Assembly (NCBI GenBank): GCA_040385525.1 | Contig: JAZKHE010000005.1 | Span: forward strand, 186,001-250,000 | Direction of reading: 5' to 3' | From: JAZKHE01 sp040385525 | GTDB lineage: Bacteria > Bacteroidota > Bacteroidia > UBA4408 | DNA: 64,000 bases | Position numbers and translations under genes: made by a program | The notes under the pieces: model-generated | The model's input: the letters and a program-made list of their open reading frames with translations, nothing else | Databases searched by the model: none | Told to the model about the DNA's origin: nothing | Part shown: one piece after another, positions 17,901 to 25,933 of the stretch | How positions within the stretch are numbered: position 1 is the first letter of the stretch | How the letters are laid out: every line of letters starts with the position of its first letter

Positions 17901-19308
17901 TTATAGTGTACTCTGTTGCGGCGAGTTTACGCGCGCGCTCTAGCAACTCATAATCTTGCACTAAGTTAAAATTATGACTTAATTGATAAGCGCCTAAAAC
18001 AGTACCAGCTTGAGCAATTGTTCTTGCGCCAAGCGCAGAAACTATTTTGTCGTACAAATTATTTGAGCCTTTGTTAGATGGATAAATTCCTGAATTTTCT
18101 GATGTTGGTGGCTCGGCAAGCGTTGTGTAGGGCTTTTGATTAAAACTAGTTCCTCTAAACGATTCTCCTAAATCGGCAATACCTACAATATTTCTTCCTT
18201 CGGGAGCGCCAGAAAGGTTAGTAACCCAAACTTCTACTTTTGTGATGTTTATGTTTGTAGCAACAACTGGTAAATTGGCTAAAGTTTGGTCGTATTGATC
18301 TCTAAAAAATTGAGCTAAAAAGTAATGTCGATTGGCTTCATAATTATCAGCAGAAAATTCAAATTTTGTAGTTTGTGCATTAGAGCCACCTTGTAATTCT
18401 ATTTCTGTTTTTTTTCCTCGTTGTTGAGAAAACACAGTTGTAACATTTGCTCTACCAAATTTTAGTTGCGATTTTAAACCAAACAAACTTTGACTACCCG
18501 TAATTAATGAACCACTTAATGGTAAAGTAACATTACCCGCTTCTAGTTTTTGAATTATCTCATCTTCAAAACCATTGTATTCTAACTTCATTTGGTTTTC
18601 GAAATCGAAAGAAGCTTCTGTATTGTAATTTGTTGTTAGTTTTAATTTATCTCCAATTTTTCCTAATACGTTTAATTGAATTTTTTGATCGAAAACAAAA
18701 TTGCTTTGCTTTTGCAAATTAACAGGAATTGCTGGGTTTTCTGTTTTGTTTGTGTTTACACCAAAAATTAATTCTGCGTTTCCGCTAGGGCGAATATCAA
18801 CTGTGTTTCCACCAAAAATTCTATCAAAGGCTTCGTTGTTTACATTTATTTTAGGGATGATTCCTTTTTCTGGTGTTTTTTTATCAATGTTTTCGGCATC
18901 CTTACGTGTTTGCCAATATTTATCTAACGATTTTTCTAAATCATAATCCATGTACTCACTAAAATCCATGTAAGACGGATTTCGATAGTTGAGTTTACCC
19001 ATTTTTTGATTAAAGTTATACTCATTTGTTTTTGGGTCGTAATCAACAGAGTTGGTAACGTTTGCAGGATTTTCGTGACCTCTTAACGGACTTTTTGGTG
19101 CTTGTAAAGTTGGGTCGTAAGAGCCGTCTTTAAAAGGATAGGGAAGAGGTTCGTTTTTTTTGGTTTTAGAAGTATCTTCTTCGAAATCGGTTGGTAAAAA
19201 AGGAAAAATATCAAACGCAATAGTTTCGGCAAAACCATTCCATACCGCAAAAAATAGCGATGTAATTGCAATTAAAAAAACAGAATACTTTATACCTACC
19301 TTTTTCAA
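11968..19308 (-). CDS. sprA: Type IX secretion system translocon SprA (Sov)
   Basis: 2446 residues, matching the size of SprA/Sov, the giant 36-strand outer membrane barrel that is the type IX translocon. An N-terminal hydrophobic segment serves as signal sequence. Typical features follow: YDLEKSLDKYWQTRK, INVNNEAFDRIFGGNTVDIRPSG, repeated beta-rich SprA modules, ISYIDDFEGSQTSIDIRSW, GIRNPKKKGAEDLDDG and a barrel-like C-terminus ending VSIRFTLAQ. It begins 14 bases after ruvA, in the conserved maeB-ruvA-sprA order. The client genes at 25-30 kb and porZ at 43 kb belong to the same pathway. Uninterrupted frame. It may also support gliding, but no gld genes are present here. Confidence 0.97.
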   Translation of the reverse strand: MKKVGIKYSVFLIAITSLFFAVWNGFAETIAFDIFPFLPTDFEEDTSKTKKNEPLPYPFKDGSYDPTLQAPKSPLRGHENPANVTNSVDYDPKTNEYNFNQKMGKLNYRNPSYMDFSEYMDYDLEKSLDKYWQTRKDAENIDKKTPEKGIIPKINVNNEAFDRIFGGNTVDIRPSGNAELIFGVNTNKTENPAIPVNLQKQSNFVFDQKIQLNVLGKIGDKLKLTTNYNTEASFDFENQMKLEYNGFEDEIIQKLEAGNVTLPLSGSLITGSQSLFGLKSQLKFGRANVTTVFSQQRGKKTEIELQGGSNAQTTKFEFSADNYEANRHYFLAQFFRDQYDQTLANLPVVATNINITKVEVWVTNLSGAPEGRNIVGIADLGESFRGTSFNQKPYTTLAEPPTSENSGIYPSNKGSNNLYDKIVSALGARTIAQAGTVLGAYQLSHNFNLVQDYELLERARKLAATEYTINPRLGFISLNQALNNGEVLSVAYQYTVGENTYQVGEFSTDGIADPKLLVVKMLKASNVRVKLPIWDLMMKNVYSIGGYNIGEKDFRLDVVHNNLQKGIDLNYIPEGPINGQILTRVLNADQVNNQQEQIPDGMYDLIEGITIFKQNGRIFFPVIEPFGSHLRKKFGTTDNRIADKYVFQELYDSTKIVAQQIPAKNRYKIKGQYSSASGAEIVLNAMNIPKGAVVVTAGGTPLTEDVDYTVDYNLGRVKILNEGVLASGQPIKISLESNSLFSIQQKRFWGAHLDYKVSKDAQFGATVINLSERPLTQKVDLGSEPINNTILGLDGTFKKDVPLLTKIVDFLPFYSTKEMSSVQFQGEFAQLIPGNARAITKNGISYIDDFEGSQTSIDIRSWTNWGIASIPQGQPDMFPEASLTNDVRLGYNRAKLNWYVVDPIFQRNNSESPDHLTAAEKSNHFTREVIEQEVFPNKEMNNNIPNNIQVLNLAYYPEEKGPYNYDVEPGPFSRGLNTNGGLNNPTTRWGGIMRRIETTDFENANVEFIQFWMMDPFNEDNTNANSSGELYFNLGDMSEDILRDSRRSFENGIPANGVLTDALVDTTAWGIIPTVQSVINAFDNDPNSRIIQDVGLDGLNSQQELTFYDTLYTQKLNSNFTGPLLDSIKLDPASDDYHHFRGTTYDNAKLPILDRYKKYNGLEGNSTVNQPNGYPISATVQPNVEDINRDNNLTYSESYFQYKVKLDQGSMTVGQNYITDVVEAEARTLDGRTRIVKWYQFKVPIREPEKIIGDISDFRTIRFIRMFMRGFDKPIVCRFARLELIRGDWRRYDRSLQTPGEYLPDDEFDPTLFNVSAVNIEENGKRTPINYIVPDGIVREIDQTTTNLRQLNEQSLSLKVCNLKDGDSRATFKNAGIDVRQYSKIQMYAHAEAGDLNQTLNKGDVNLFVRLGTDYDENYYEYEIPLTPTNFGETDAALVWPVDNNVEIVFQDLYDAKQKRNTEILSDKASLTKRFVYPKDKATISIIGNPNLQNMKVIMIGIRNPKKKGAEDLDDGLSKCAEVWVNELRLTDFNKDGGWAANARVSAKLADLGTINLSATRVTAGFGSVEQKLNERKRENSFSYDANGSFEMGKFLPKETNIKVPMFVGYSEAFINPQYNPLDPDIKFVDAVKNETPQKRDSLKQIIQDYTRRKSINFTNVKKEKGKNAKKSHFYDVENIALGYAYTETSRRNTALQYDNSRGYRGTVSYSFSKSPKAIEPFKKSKSKVMKSPYMKIIKDININTSPSRFSFLNSLDRNYNEALIRNVSNPEFKIDPNYNKAFTWNRTYDFKYDLTKALNFDFTASNLARVDEAPGVMNKNDEADYEFKKDSIIENLKQGGRTTAYNHAANVSWNIPINKFPLTNWITSTAKYSSNYSWQAAPPGADTSLVQQLGNSITNSNQKQINAQANLTQLYNKVPFLKNINNPKPPKPLPKKPVRPDLVKLKNDTAKYKTELKKYKIQKAAFDSAVKAQEDPYKFLKDVAKAIMGTKSVSINYTVNQGSLLPGYMPKTKILGLDGTEFWDENLAPGQGFIFGQQDPNFPIEAAQNGWLTQSAFLSTPFTQTKSEQLSGQATIEPVKDFKVSLNFSRNIATNSSAIYRYDATTDSYRKDSPLQTGNFSITVIAIRTAFKKDAPQTFQNDNFTQFLNSRVDVSRQMGRNNEFSTGIDTSGAYYDGYTPTQQDVLITAFLSAYTAKPNDANLMKNKFPTIPLPNWRVSYDGLSKLESVKKYFKSITLNHSYRSTFNIGAFTTNQLFTDDGSSADDGFGSIRDINNSFRPFREIQVVSISEQFGPLAGIDMQWNNSLLTRLDFKRDRNLSMSLNTSQIMEIKGNEYVIGLGYQFKDVPMPLNKRLNTKIKSDLKLRCDLSIRKNTNLVRKIVEQSSQLTAGQTVITIKNTADYAISTKLTLRLFWDKIITKPLASLTFPTSNSNAGVSIRFTLAQ

Positions 19309-19322
19309 AACTTAAAAATTGA

Positions 19323-19916
19323 CTATAAGTTTTTTAAGGTTAGTTTAATAACTTGCTCCACTGTTAATTCTTCTGCTTGAATTTGTTTCATAACTTTTTC
19401 TAAACCTTTTTCGGCCATGTTTTTAGCAAAGCCTAACATAACCAATGCAGATAACGCTTCTTCTTTAATTCTATTGTTAGGATTAACAAAAAAGGTAGGA
19501 TTTAATTGTTCTTCTTTAGTTATTTTATCACGTAAATCAACAATAATGCGTTGTGCGCCTTTTTCGCCAATGCCCTTTACAGCACGAATTGCAGCAACAT
19601 CTCCGCTAGAAATAGCTGTTTTGGTTTCGTCGGGAGAAAGTGATGATAATATCATACGTGCTGTGCTTGGCCCAACACCCGAAACAGAAATTAACAAACG
19701 ATACAAACTTCTTTCTTGCTCGTCAACAAAGCCAAACAAAGTATGCGCATCTTCTTTAATGCTTAAATGCGAGAGCAATTTTATTTTTTTGCCTACATCA
19801 CCCATTTTTGAATAGGTGTTTAGCGAAATATTTAATAAATAACCCACGCCATTGCATTCTATAACGGCGTAAGTAGGTGTTTTTTCTACAAGTAATCCTT
19901 CTAAGTGTGTAATCAT
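19323..19916 (-). CDS. ruvA: Holliday junction branch migration protein RuvA
   Basis: 197 residues from the ATG at 19916 (MITHLEGLLVEKTPTYAVIE, the canonical N-terminus; five upstream residues rejected). RuvA tetramers bind Holliday junctions and load the RuvB motor. Visible: N-terminal OB domain (YAVIECNGVGYLLNIS), two helix-hairpin-helix motifs (VSGVGPSTARMIL about residue 75 and VKGIGEKGAQRII about 110) and a C-terminal three-helix domain that contacts RuvB. Between maeB and this gene, 64 bases contain a small GC-rich hairpin (GGTAGGC/GCCTGCC) and a TACTTTGC motif that may be a weak promoter. Confidence 0.97.
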   Translation of the reverse strand: MITHLEGLLVEKTPTYAVIECNGVGYLLNISLNTYSKMGDVGKKIKLLSHLSIKEDAHTLFGFVDEQERSLYRLLISVSGVGPSTARMILSSLSPDETKTAISSGDVAAIRAVKGIGEKGAQRIIVDLRDKITKEEQLNPTFFVNPNNRIKEEALSALVMLGFAKNMAEKGLEKVMKQIQAEELTVEQVIKLTLKNL

Positions 19917-19980
19917 AATATAAAACAGCAAAGGCAGGCCATGTAGCCTACCCGTTGCAAAGTATTGGTTAATTATTTAG

Positions 19981-22257
19981 TTAAAAAACTCCTTTTTTAA
20001 TTTGTGCATCGCACACTGCTAATGTTACCATATTTACAATTTCGCGAACAGAACTGCCTAATTGCAATACATGAACTGATTTGTTTAAACCTAATAAAAT
20101 TGGCCCTATTGCTTCGGCAGCACCCATTTCTTGCACTAATTTGTAGGCAATGTTACCCGATGATAAATTAGGGAAAATTAAAGTATTTGTATTGCCTTGT
20201 GCTAAAGAAGTAAACGGAAATTGTTCTTTTATCATTTCACTATTTAAAGCAAAATTGGCTTGCACTTCGCCATCTACAATCATTTCTGGATATTTTTCGT
20301 GTAAAATAGCAACAGCTTCTCTTATTTTACGAGTTTCAGCATTATCTGAAGATCCAAAATTTGAAAACGATAATAATGCAATACGTGGAGTCATGCCCAT
20401 TTGTTTTACAGCATTATGCGCTAGTGATGTTATTTGAGCTAATTCATCTGGTGTAGGCTCAATATTTATTGTTGTGTCGGCAAAAAAGTAAGGGCCTTTT
20501 TTGTTTATCATAACATACATTCCGGCTACAACATTAATACCCGGTTGTTTTCCAATAATTTGTAAAGCAGGTTTAATAGTGTCAGGATATTTTCTTGTTA
20601 AACCAGAAATAAATGCATCTGCATCGCCCGTTTCAACCATCATGCAGCCAAAATGGTTACGCTCTTTCATTATTTTTCGAGCTTCGTAAAGGGTATGACC
20701 TCTACGTTTACGTTTTTCAAAAAATAAATCGCCGTAATGATTTCTTCTAACTTCTTCTTCTTTTGTTCGCGGATCAATTATTTCAACACCTTCTAAATCA
20801 AGACTATGTTCTTCAATCATAGCCTCAATTTTTTCTTTATTACCTAATAATACAGGAATTGCGATTCCCTCGTCTTTTGCAATTTGAGCTGCTTTTAATA
20901 TTTTGTGATGATCGGCTTCTGCAAAAACTACACGCATTGGCTGTTGTTTAGCTCTAAGTGTTATGTTTCGCATTAACTTATTATCTAAGCCCATTCTTCC
21001 AATTAGTTCGGTTTTGTAGGCTTCCCAATCGGTAATTTCTTTTTTAGCCACACCAGATTCAATAGCTGCTTTTGCAACAGCAGGAGCCACGGTGTAGATT
21101 AACCTTGGATCCATTGGTTTTGGAATGATATAGGTTTTTCCGAAGGTTAAATTTTTTGAAGAATAAACCAAGTTCACTTCTTCAGGAACTTTTTCTTTTG
21201 CTAAATCAGCAATAGCAAGAACTGCTGCTAACTTCATTTCTTCGTTAATTTTAGTTGCACGCACATCTAATGCACCTCTAAAAATAAATGGAAATCCTAA
21301 TACGTTATTTACTTGGTTTGGATTGTCAGAACGGCCTGTAGCCATAATAATATCTTCGCGACAAGAAATTGCATCTTCGTAAGATATTTCTGGATCGGGA
21401 TTAGCCAAAGCAAAAACAATTGGATTTGCGCCCATTGATTTAACCATTTCTTTGCTAACTACGTTTCCTTTTGATAAACCTAAAAACACATCTGCGCCAG
21501 CAATTGCTTCTTCTAAAGTGCGCAGCTTAGTTACGTTTGCAAATAATTTTTTTTGTTCGTCTAAGTCAGTTCGCTCGGTGTGAATAACACCTTTGCTATC
21601 TAACATGATTATGTTTTCTTTTTTAGCGCCAAGTGCCATGTAAATTTTTGTACACGAATTGGCTGATGCACCAGCTCCATTTACAACAATTTTTACTTCA
21701 CTAATTTTTTTGCCAGCAATTTCTAAAGCGTTTTTTAAAGCCGCTCCAGTAATAATTGCAGTGCCATGCTGATCATCGTGCATGATAGGAATGTCAAGCT
21801 CTTCCTTTAATCGGCGTTCAATTTCAAAACACTCAGGCGCTTTAATATCTTCTAAATTTATTCCGCCAAATGTGGGCGAAATAGCTTTAACGGTTTGTAT
21901 AAACTTATCAATGTCTTTTTCGTTAACTTCAATATCGAACACATCAATATCTGCAAATATTTTAAAAAGTAAACCTTTACCTTCCATAACGGGTTTAGAT
22001 GCCAAAGCACCAATATCGCCAAGACCTAACACGGCAGTTCCGTTTGAAATTACAGCAACTAAATTTCCTTTTGCAGTATATTTATATGCGTTTTCTAAAT
22101 CTTTTTCAATCTCTAAGCAAGGTTCAGCAACACCAGGTGAGTATGCTAACGATAAGTCTCTTTGAGAGCCGTAAGGTTTGGTAGGTACAACTTCAATTTT
22201 TCCGGGTCTTCCTAAAAAATGGTAGTCGAGCGCATCTTGTTTTTTAATTTTAGCCAT
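19981..22257 (-). CDS. maeB: NADP-dependent malic enzyme with phosphotransacetylase-like domain
   Basis: 758 residues, the MaeB architecture. Residues 1-430 are the malic enzyme (AYSPGVAEPCLEI, the tyrosine in ENAYKYTAKGNLVAVISNGTA, DDQHGTAI, the Rossmann motif VVNGAGASANSC) that oxidatively decarboxylates malate to pyruvate. Residues about 430-758 resemble phosphate acetyltransferase (RVVFAEADHHKILKAA, NVVAGMYVMINKKGPYFFADTTIN) and are regarded as regulatory, responding to acetyl-CoA, not catalytic. Divergent from the sirtuin gene. A TAACTTCG box lies 24 bases before the ATG. It leads the operon to ruvA and sprA, a conserved gene order in the phylum. Confidence 0.97.
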   Translation of the reverse strand: MAKIKKQDALDYHFLGRPGKIEVVPTKPYGSQRDLSLAYSPGVAEPCLEIEKDLENAYKYTAKGNLVAVISNGTAVLGLGDIGALASKPVMEGKGLLFKIFADIDVFDIEVNEKDIDKFIQTVKAISPTFGGINLEDIKAPECFEIERRLKEELDIPIMHDDQHGTAIITGAALKNALEIAGKKISEVKIVVNGAGASANSCTKIYMALGAKKENIIMLDSKGVIHTERTDLDEQKKLFANVTKLRTLEEAIAGADVFLGLSKGNVVSKEMVKSMGANPIVFALANPDPEISYEDAISCREDIIMATGRSDNPNQVNNVLGFPFIFRGALDVRATKINEEMKLAAVLAIADLAKEKVPEEVNLVYSSKNLTFGKTYIIPKPMDPRLIYTVAPAVAKAAIESGVAKKEITDWEAYKTELIGRMGLDNKLMRNITLRAKQQPMRVVFAEADHHKILKAAQIAKDEGIAIPVLLGNKEKIEAMIEEHSLDLEGVEIIDPRTKEEEVRRNHYGDLFFEKRKRRGHTLYEARKIMKERNHFGCMMVETGDADAFISGLTRKYPDTIKPALQIIGKQPGINVVAGMYVMINKKGPYFFADTTINIEPTPDELAQITSLAHNAVKQMGMTPRIALLSFSNFGSSDNAETRKIREAVAILHEKYPEMIVDGEVQANFALNSEMIKEQFPFTSLAQGNTNTLIFPNLSSGNIAYKLVQEMGAAEAIGPILLGLNKSVHVLQLGSSVREIVNMVTLAVCDAQIKKGVF

Positions 22258-22280
22258 AGCACTTATTTTGTATACAATTG

Positions 22281-22288
22281 CGAAGTTA
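22281..22288 (-). promoter_or_regulatory. -7-like box (TAACTTCG) for maeB
   Basis: Minus strand TAACTTCGC, a one-base variant of TAnnTTTG that also occurs before rplM in this window. It lies 24 bases before the maeB ATG. A variant match with no strong -33. Confidence 0.35.
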
Positions 22289-22385
22289 ATAATTTTGTGA
22301 AATTAACTGCTATTAATTGGATTAAGCATAAAATACTTTGTTTTTTAACTAAAAAAACTAATTTTACCACTTGCAAATATTGTAA

Positions 22386-23066
22386 ATGAAAAAAATTGTT
22401 GTTTTTACGGGTGCAGGAGTAAGTGCAGAAAGCGGTATTAAAACCTTTAGGGATAGTGGTGGCTTGTGGGAGGAGTATAGAATTGAAGATGTGGCAACAC
22501 CAACAGCTTGGCTAAATAATCCTAAATTGGTTTTAGATTTTTATAATGCCCGTCGTAAGCAAGTAATGGAAGCACAGCCCAATGCTGCGCATATTGCTTT
22601 AGCCGAATTGGCTAAAAAATATGACGTGCAGATAATTACGCAAAACATTGACGATTTGCACGAAAGAGCGGGTTCAAAAAAAGTGCTTCATTTGCATGGA
22701 GAAATAATGAAAGCGCGTAGCACAAAAAACACAGATTTAGTATATAATTTAAAAACTTGGGAAATTCGTTTTGGAGATAAATGCGAAGAAGAATCGCAGT
22801 TAAGGCCACATATTGTTTGGTTTGGCGAAGCCGTTCCTAATATGGAAAAAGCATATTTACAAACTGCTAAAGCAGATGTTTTTGTAGTGATAGGAACATC
22901 GCTTAATGTTTATCCTGCGGCTGATTTGGTTGCGGCAGTACCCGAAAATTGTGAGTTGTATTATATTGACCCAAGTCCGAATGTAAAGTTTGAAGGGCCA
23001 CACTTTAATTTAATTAAAAAAACAGCTTCAGAAGGAGTACAAGAATTAGTAAAAAAATTGATGTAA
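22386..23066 (+). CDS. cobB: Sirtuin, NAD-dependent protein deacylase (CobB type)
   Basis: 226 residues. Removes acyl groups from protein lysines using NAD. Motifs: FTGAGVSAESGIKTFRDSGGLW, TQNIDDLHERAG, the catalytic histidine in VLHLHGEI, VWFGEAVP and VIGTSLNVYPAADL. YNARR carries the Tyr and Arg that in SIRT5/CobB class III sirtuins favour succinyl or malonyl lysine, so desuccinylase activity is plausible. The structural zinc cysteine pairs expected after HLHGE are missing, with only one Cys (DKCEEE) in the stretch; this zinc-less form is short but otherwise complete. Followed 20 bases later by the membrane TPR gene. Confidence 0.93.
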   Translation: MKKIVVFTGAGVSAESGIKTFRDSGGLWEEYRIEDVATPTAWLNNPKLVLDFYNARRKQVMEAQPNAAHIALAELAKKYDVQIITQNIDDLHERAGSKKVLHLHGEIMKARSTKNTDLVYNLKTWEIRFGDKCEEESQLRPHIVWFGEAVPNMEKAYLQTAKADVFVVIGTSLNVYPAADLVAAVPENCELYYIDPSPNVKFEGPHFNLIKKTASEGVQELVKKLM

Positions 23067-23086
23067 TTATTTAAGAGAGTTGAAAA

Positions 23087-25045
23087 ATGAATATGAGACA
23101 AAAACAAAACCCAACAAGAGCACAAAAATTACAACCAAAAGTAGCGCCAAAAGTTATTGCAAAACAACCACAATTTAAGTTTGCGAGTATAGCAACACCT
23201 AATTTTTGGTGGGAAAAATTAAGCAATCAATACATTATTGTTTTTTTACTTGCCTTTATTGTTTATGGCAACACTTTACTTAATGAATATGCGCTAGATG
23301 ATGTGATGGTTTTTACAAACAATGCGCACGTTCAAAAAGGAATTGCAGGTATTGGTAAACTAATTACTAAAGATAGTTTTCATGGTTTTATTGGCGATCA
23401 AAACGATTTGCCTGGAGGACGTTGGAGACCTTTATCATTAATTACTTTTGCATTAGAAGTTCAGTTTTTTAAATCGAATACAGCTGTTTCGCATTTTATA
23501 AATGTTTTAATTTATGCACTTACAGGTATTTTTTTAATTCGTTTTTTACGCAAACATTTATTTCCTGAGCAACTAATTTTACCATTAATTATTTCGGCCA
23601 TTTATATTTTGCATCCCATTCATACCGAAGCCATTGCCAATATTAAAAGTAGAGATGAGTTGCTTTCGTTTTTATTGTTGATTTTAACAATGGATCATGC
23701 GTTAGATTATGTAAAGGGAACAGGAACCGCTAAATCGTTTTTAAAAGCAATGGTGTTTTTTGCACTCGCCTGTTTGGCAAAAGAAAACGTATTGATGTTT
23801 ATTTTTATTTTACCATTAACTTTTTACTTTTTTGCCAATATGGAATTGATGACTGCAATAAAAAAATCGGTTCCGTTTTATGTTTTAATAGGATTGTATT
23901 TGGTAATTAGAACAAGTGTAACATCATCAAACGTTGATGCTCCAATTACAGAAATTACTAACGCATACTTTTTGTATGCCACACCAATACAAGCATTTGC
24001 CACTAAAATTTTATGTTTAGGGATTTATTTTAAGTTATTATTTTTTCCATATCCATTAAGTAGTGATTATTCTTTTTCGCAAATACCTTATGTAGATTTT
24101 ACTAGTGTTTGGGTAATACTAACGCTTTTGGCATATGGTATAATGTTTTATTTTGGAGTTAAGTTGTTTAAAAAACGTTCACTAATTTCATATTGCATTT
24201 GGTTTTATTTATTCTCAATGTTCATTGTATCTAACTTTGTTGTAGATATTGGTGCTGCCTTAGGAGAACGTTTTGAGTACCAAGCATCGTTAGCATTCGC
24301 AATTTTATTAGGATATTTTTTATACCAAGCGTATCAAAAAATTGCAATTAACGCGATGGTAAAAAAAGTGATTTTTGGAACACTTGCTTTGATTTTAGTT
24401 AGTGGAACTTCTGCTTATTGCATACACAGAAACGCACAATGGAAAAACAATAACACTTTGTTTTTAAGAGATGTGTTGGTAAATCCAAACAGCGCAAAAA
24501 CAAACTTAGCGGCAGGTATTTCGTTAATTAATTTAGAGCCAGAGTTTAAAGATTTTAAAACAAAAAAAGTGTTGGTAGATAAGGCTATAAAATATTTAAA
24601 CAGAGCTTTAGAGATACATCCAATTTATGTTGATGCATTTATTAATATGGGTGTAGCCTATTCTCGTATTAACGAAATTGAGACAGCAGAAATATATTGG
24701 ACAAAAGGAAAAAATTTAAATCCGCGCCATCCTAAATTTGCAGAAATTGGTAATGCTTTATCAGGTATGTATTTAAACAAAGCCGTTGTTTCTGCTAATC
24801 AAAAAAACTATAAAGATGCATTTAGATTCATAAATAAATCTGTTTCGTACAACCCGAATAGTTATGATATTTGGTACAATTATGCGGGAATGCATTATTC
24901 AGTGGCCAACTACGATAGTAGCGCAATTGGATTTAATAATGCATTGAGACTAAACCCAAATAGCGCAGATGCTAAAAAAGGATTAGAAGCATCTAATTTT
25001 ATGATACAACAAAAGCAAGCGTTAGCAAAGCAACAAGGCAAATAA
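23087..25045 (+). CDS. Polytopic membrane protein with C-terminal TPRs (TMTC-like)
   Basis: 652 residues. A Lys/Gln-rich cytoplasmic start is followed by about 10-12 membrane helices (residues 45-450), with a first luminal loop carrying EYALDDVMVFTNN and GGRWRPLSLITFALE, then HPIHTEAIANIKSRDELLS. This is the arrangement of TMTC/GT-C-fold mannosyltransferase-like proteins, where the Asp pair near the first loop is catalytic in true members. The last 180 residues are TPR-like (AIKYLNRALEIHPIYVDAFINMGVAYSR and repeats). A glycosyltransferase of lipid-linked sugars acting outside the inner membrane is plausible but unproven. Likely cotranscribed with the sirtuin. Strong terminator follows. Confidence 0.8.
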   Translation: MNMRQKQNPTRAQKLQPKVAPKVIAKQPQFKFASIATPNFWWEKLSNQYIIVFLLAFIVYGNTLLNEYALDDVMVFTNNAHVQKGIAGIGKLITKDSFHGFIGDQNDLPGGRWRPLSLITFALEVQFFKSNTAVSHFINVLIYALTGIFLIRFLRKHLFPEQLILPLIISAIYILHPIHTEAIANIKSRDELLSFLLLILTMDHALDYVKGTGTAKSFLKAMVFFALACLAKENVLMFIFILPLTFYFFANMELMTAIKKSVPFYVLIGLYLVIRTSVTSSNVDAPITEITNAYFLYATPIQAFATKILCLGIYFKLLFFPYPLSSDYSFSQIPYVDFTSVWVILTLLAYGIMFYFGVKLFKKRSLISYCIWFYLFSMFIVSNFVVDIGAALGERFEYQASLAFAILLGYFLYQAYQKIAINAMVKKVIFGTLALILVSGTSAYCIHRNAQWKNNNTLFLRDVLVNPNSAKTNLAAGISLINLEPEFKDFKTKKVLVDKAIKYLNRALEIHPIYVDAFINMGVAYSRINEIETAEIYWTKGKNLNPRHPKFAEIGNALSGMYLNKAVVSANQKNYKDAFRFINKSVSYNPNSYDIWYNYAGMHYSVANYDSSAIGFNNALRLNPNSADAKKGLEASNFMIQQKQALAKQQGK

Positions 25046-25060
25046 TAATAAATTATAGCA

Positions 25061-25097
25061 AAACAAAAGCCCCGAAATTTTCGGGGCTTTTGTTTTT
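25061..25097. terminator. Bidirectional rho-independent terminator
   Basis: Stem AAACAAAAGCCCCGA paired with TCGGGGCTTTTGTTT around a 5-base loop, with a T run on the plus side and an A-rich side for the opposite direction. It sits between the convergent TPR membrane protein and the secreted protein. Confidence 0.9.
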
Positions 25098-25113
25098 TTG
25101 CGCAATTATTTTT

Positions 25114-25896
25114 TTAATGTGCTACAACAAATTTTTTGGTAGAAACAATTTTATTTTCTTGCTCAAGTTTTAAATAATAAATACCATTAGAAAAAGATTC
25201 TGTGCCAATTTCTATTTTATCATTACCATTTGATTCTTTTTCAGTAACTAAATTACCAAGCAAATCATAAATTTTAAAGGTAGATTTAGATAAGTTATTG
25301 TTAGATAATGAAACAAAAATTTTGTTGTCGGCAGGATTTGGAGAAACGCTAATTTTAGAAGACTCTATACTTTTATTGTTAGAGATTCCAGTTGTAAAAT
25401 CTAAATTTATGTAGTGATTTTCAGCAGGGTTTTCGGGTGTTAAAGAAGTTAATGTTGTAACATTATATTTAAAAACCACATATTTATTTTCGCTTGAAAT
25501 GTCCGAATTAGAGAATTCATATTTTACCATAGATTCGCCTGATGTACCACCGTGTTGAATGTGCGAGCTAAATGATGTGAAAGTTGATAAACCATTTATT
25601 GTTACATCGTTTGGGGAAACAATTGTTGCTGCAGCGTAACAATTAACATCACAAAAAAATAAACTATGACCAGTAGTAACAGTTGTTGAACTTGTAATTT
25701 TGGTTACTTTAAACTTAACGCTAGAAGATGAACTATTGATTAGTTTTACGTGCCATAAATTTTCGTCATTATTGTCGGCTGATAAATCACTAACATCATA
25801 AGTTAATCTTATAGTGTCGTTTGTAACGTTTACTTGAGCCTTTGTAAAGCCAATTAAAAAAGTTAAAATTAAAAAAGTAAAAGTTATTTTTTTCAT
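25114..25896 (-). CDS. Secreted protein with type IX sorting domain, small
   Basis: 260 residues. Signal peptide MKKITFTFLILTFLIGFTKA, then a beta-rich domain of about 150 residues (NDTIRLTYDVSDLSADNNDENLWHV and an F-CDVNC motif with two cysteines), then a type A C-terminal sorting domain from about residue 180: KISVSPNPADNKIFVSLS...YDLLGNLV...GTESFSNGIYYLKLE...KKFVVAH. The sorting domain directs export through SprA and is usually cleaved at the cell surface. The central domain is not recognised. 37 bases downstream of the neighbouring cargo gene on the same strand, probably one operon. Confidence 0.88.
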   Translation of the reverse strand: MKKITFTFLILTFLIGFTKAQVNVTNDTIRLTYDVSDLSADNNDENLWHVKLINSSSSSVKFKVTKITSSTTVTTGHSLFFCDVNCYAAATIVSPNDVTINGLSTFTSFSSHIQHGGTSGESMVKYEFSNSDISSENKYVVFKYNVTTLTSLTPENPAENHYINLDFTTGISNNKSIESSKISVSPNPADNKIFVSLSNNNLSKSTFKIYDLLGNLVTEKESNGNDKIEIGTESFSNGIYYLKLEQENKIVSTKKFVVAH

Positions 25897-25933
25897 AATA
25901 TTGAGAAATTAAATTTAAGTGAAGTTAATTTTT

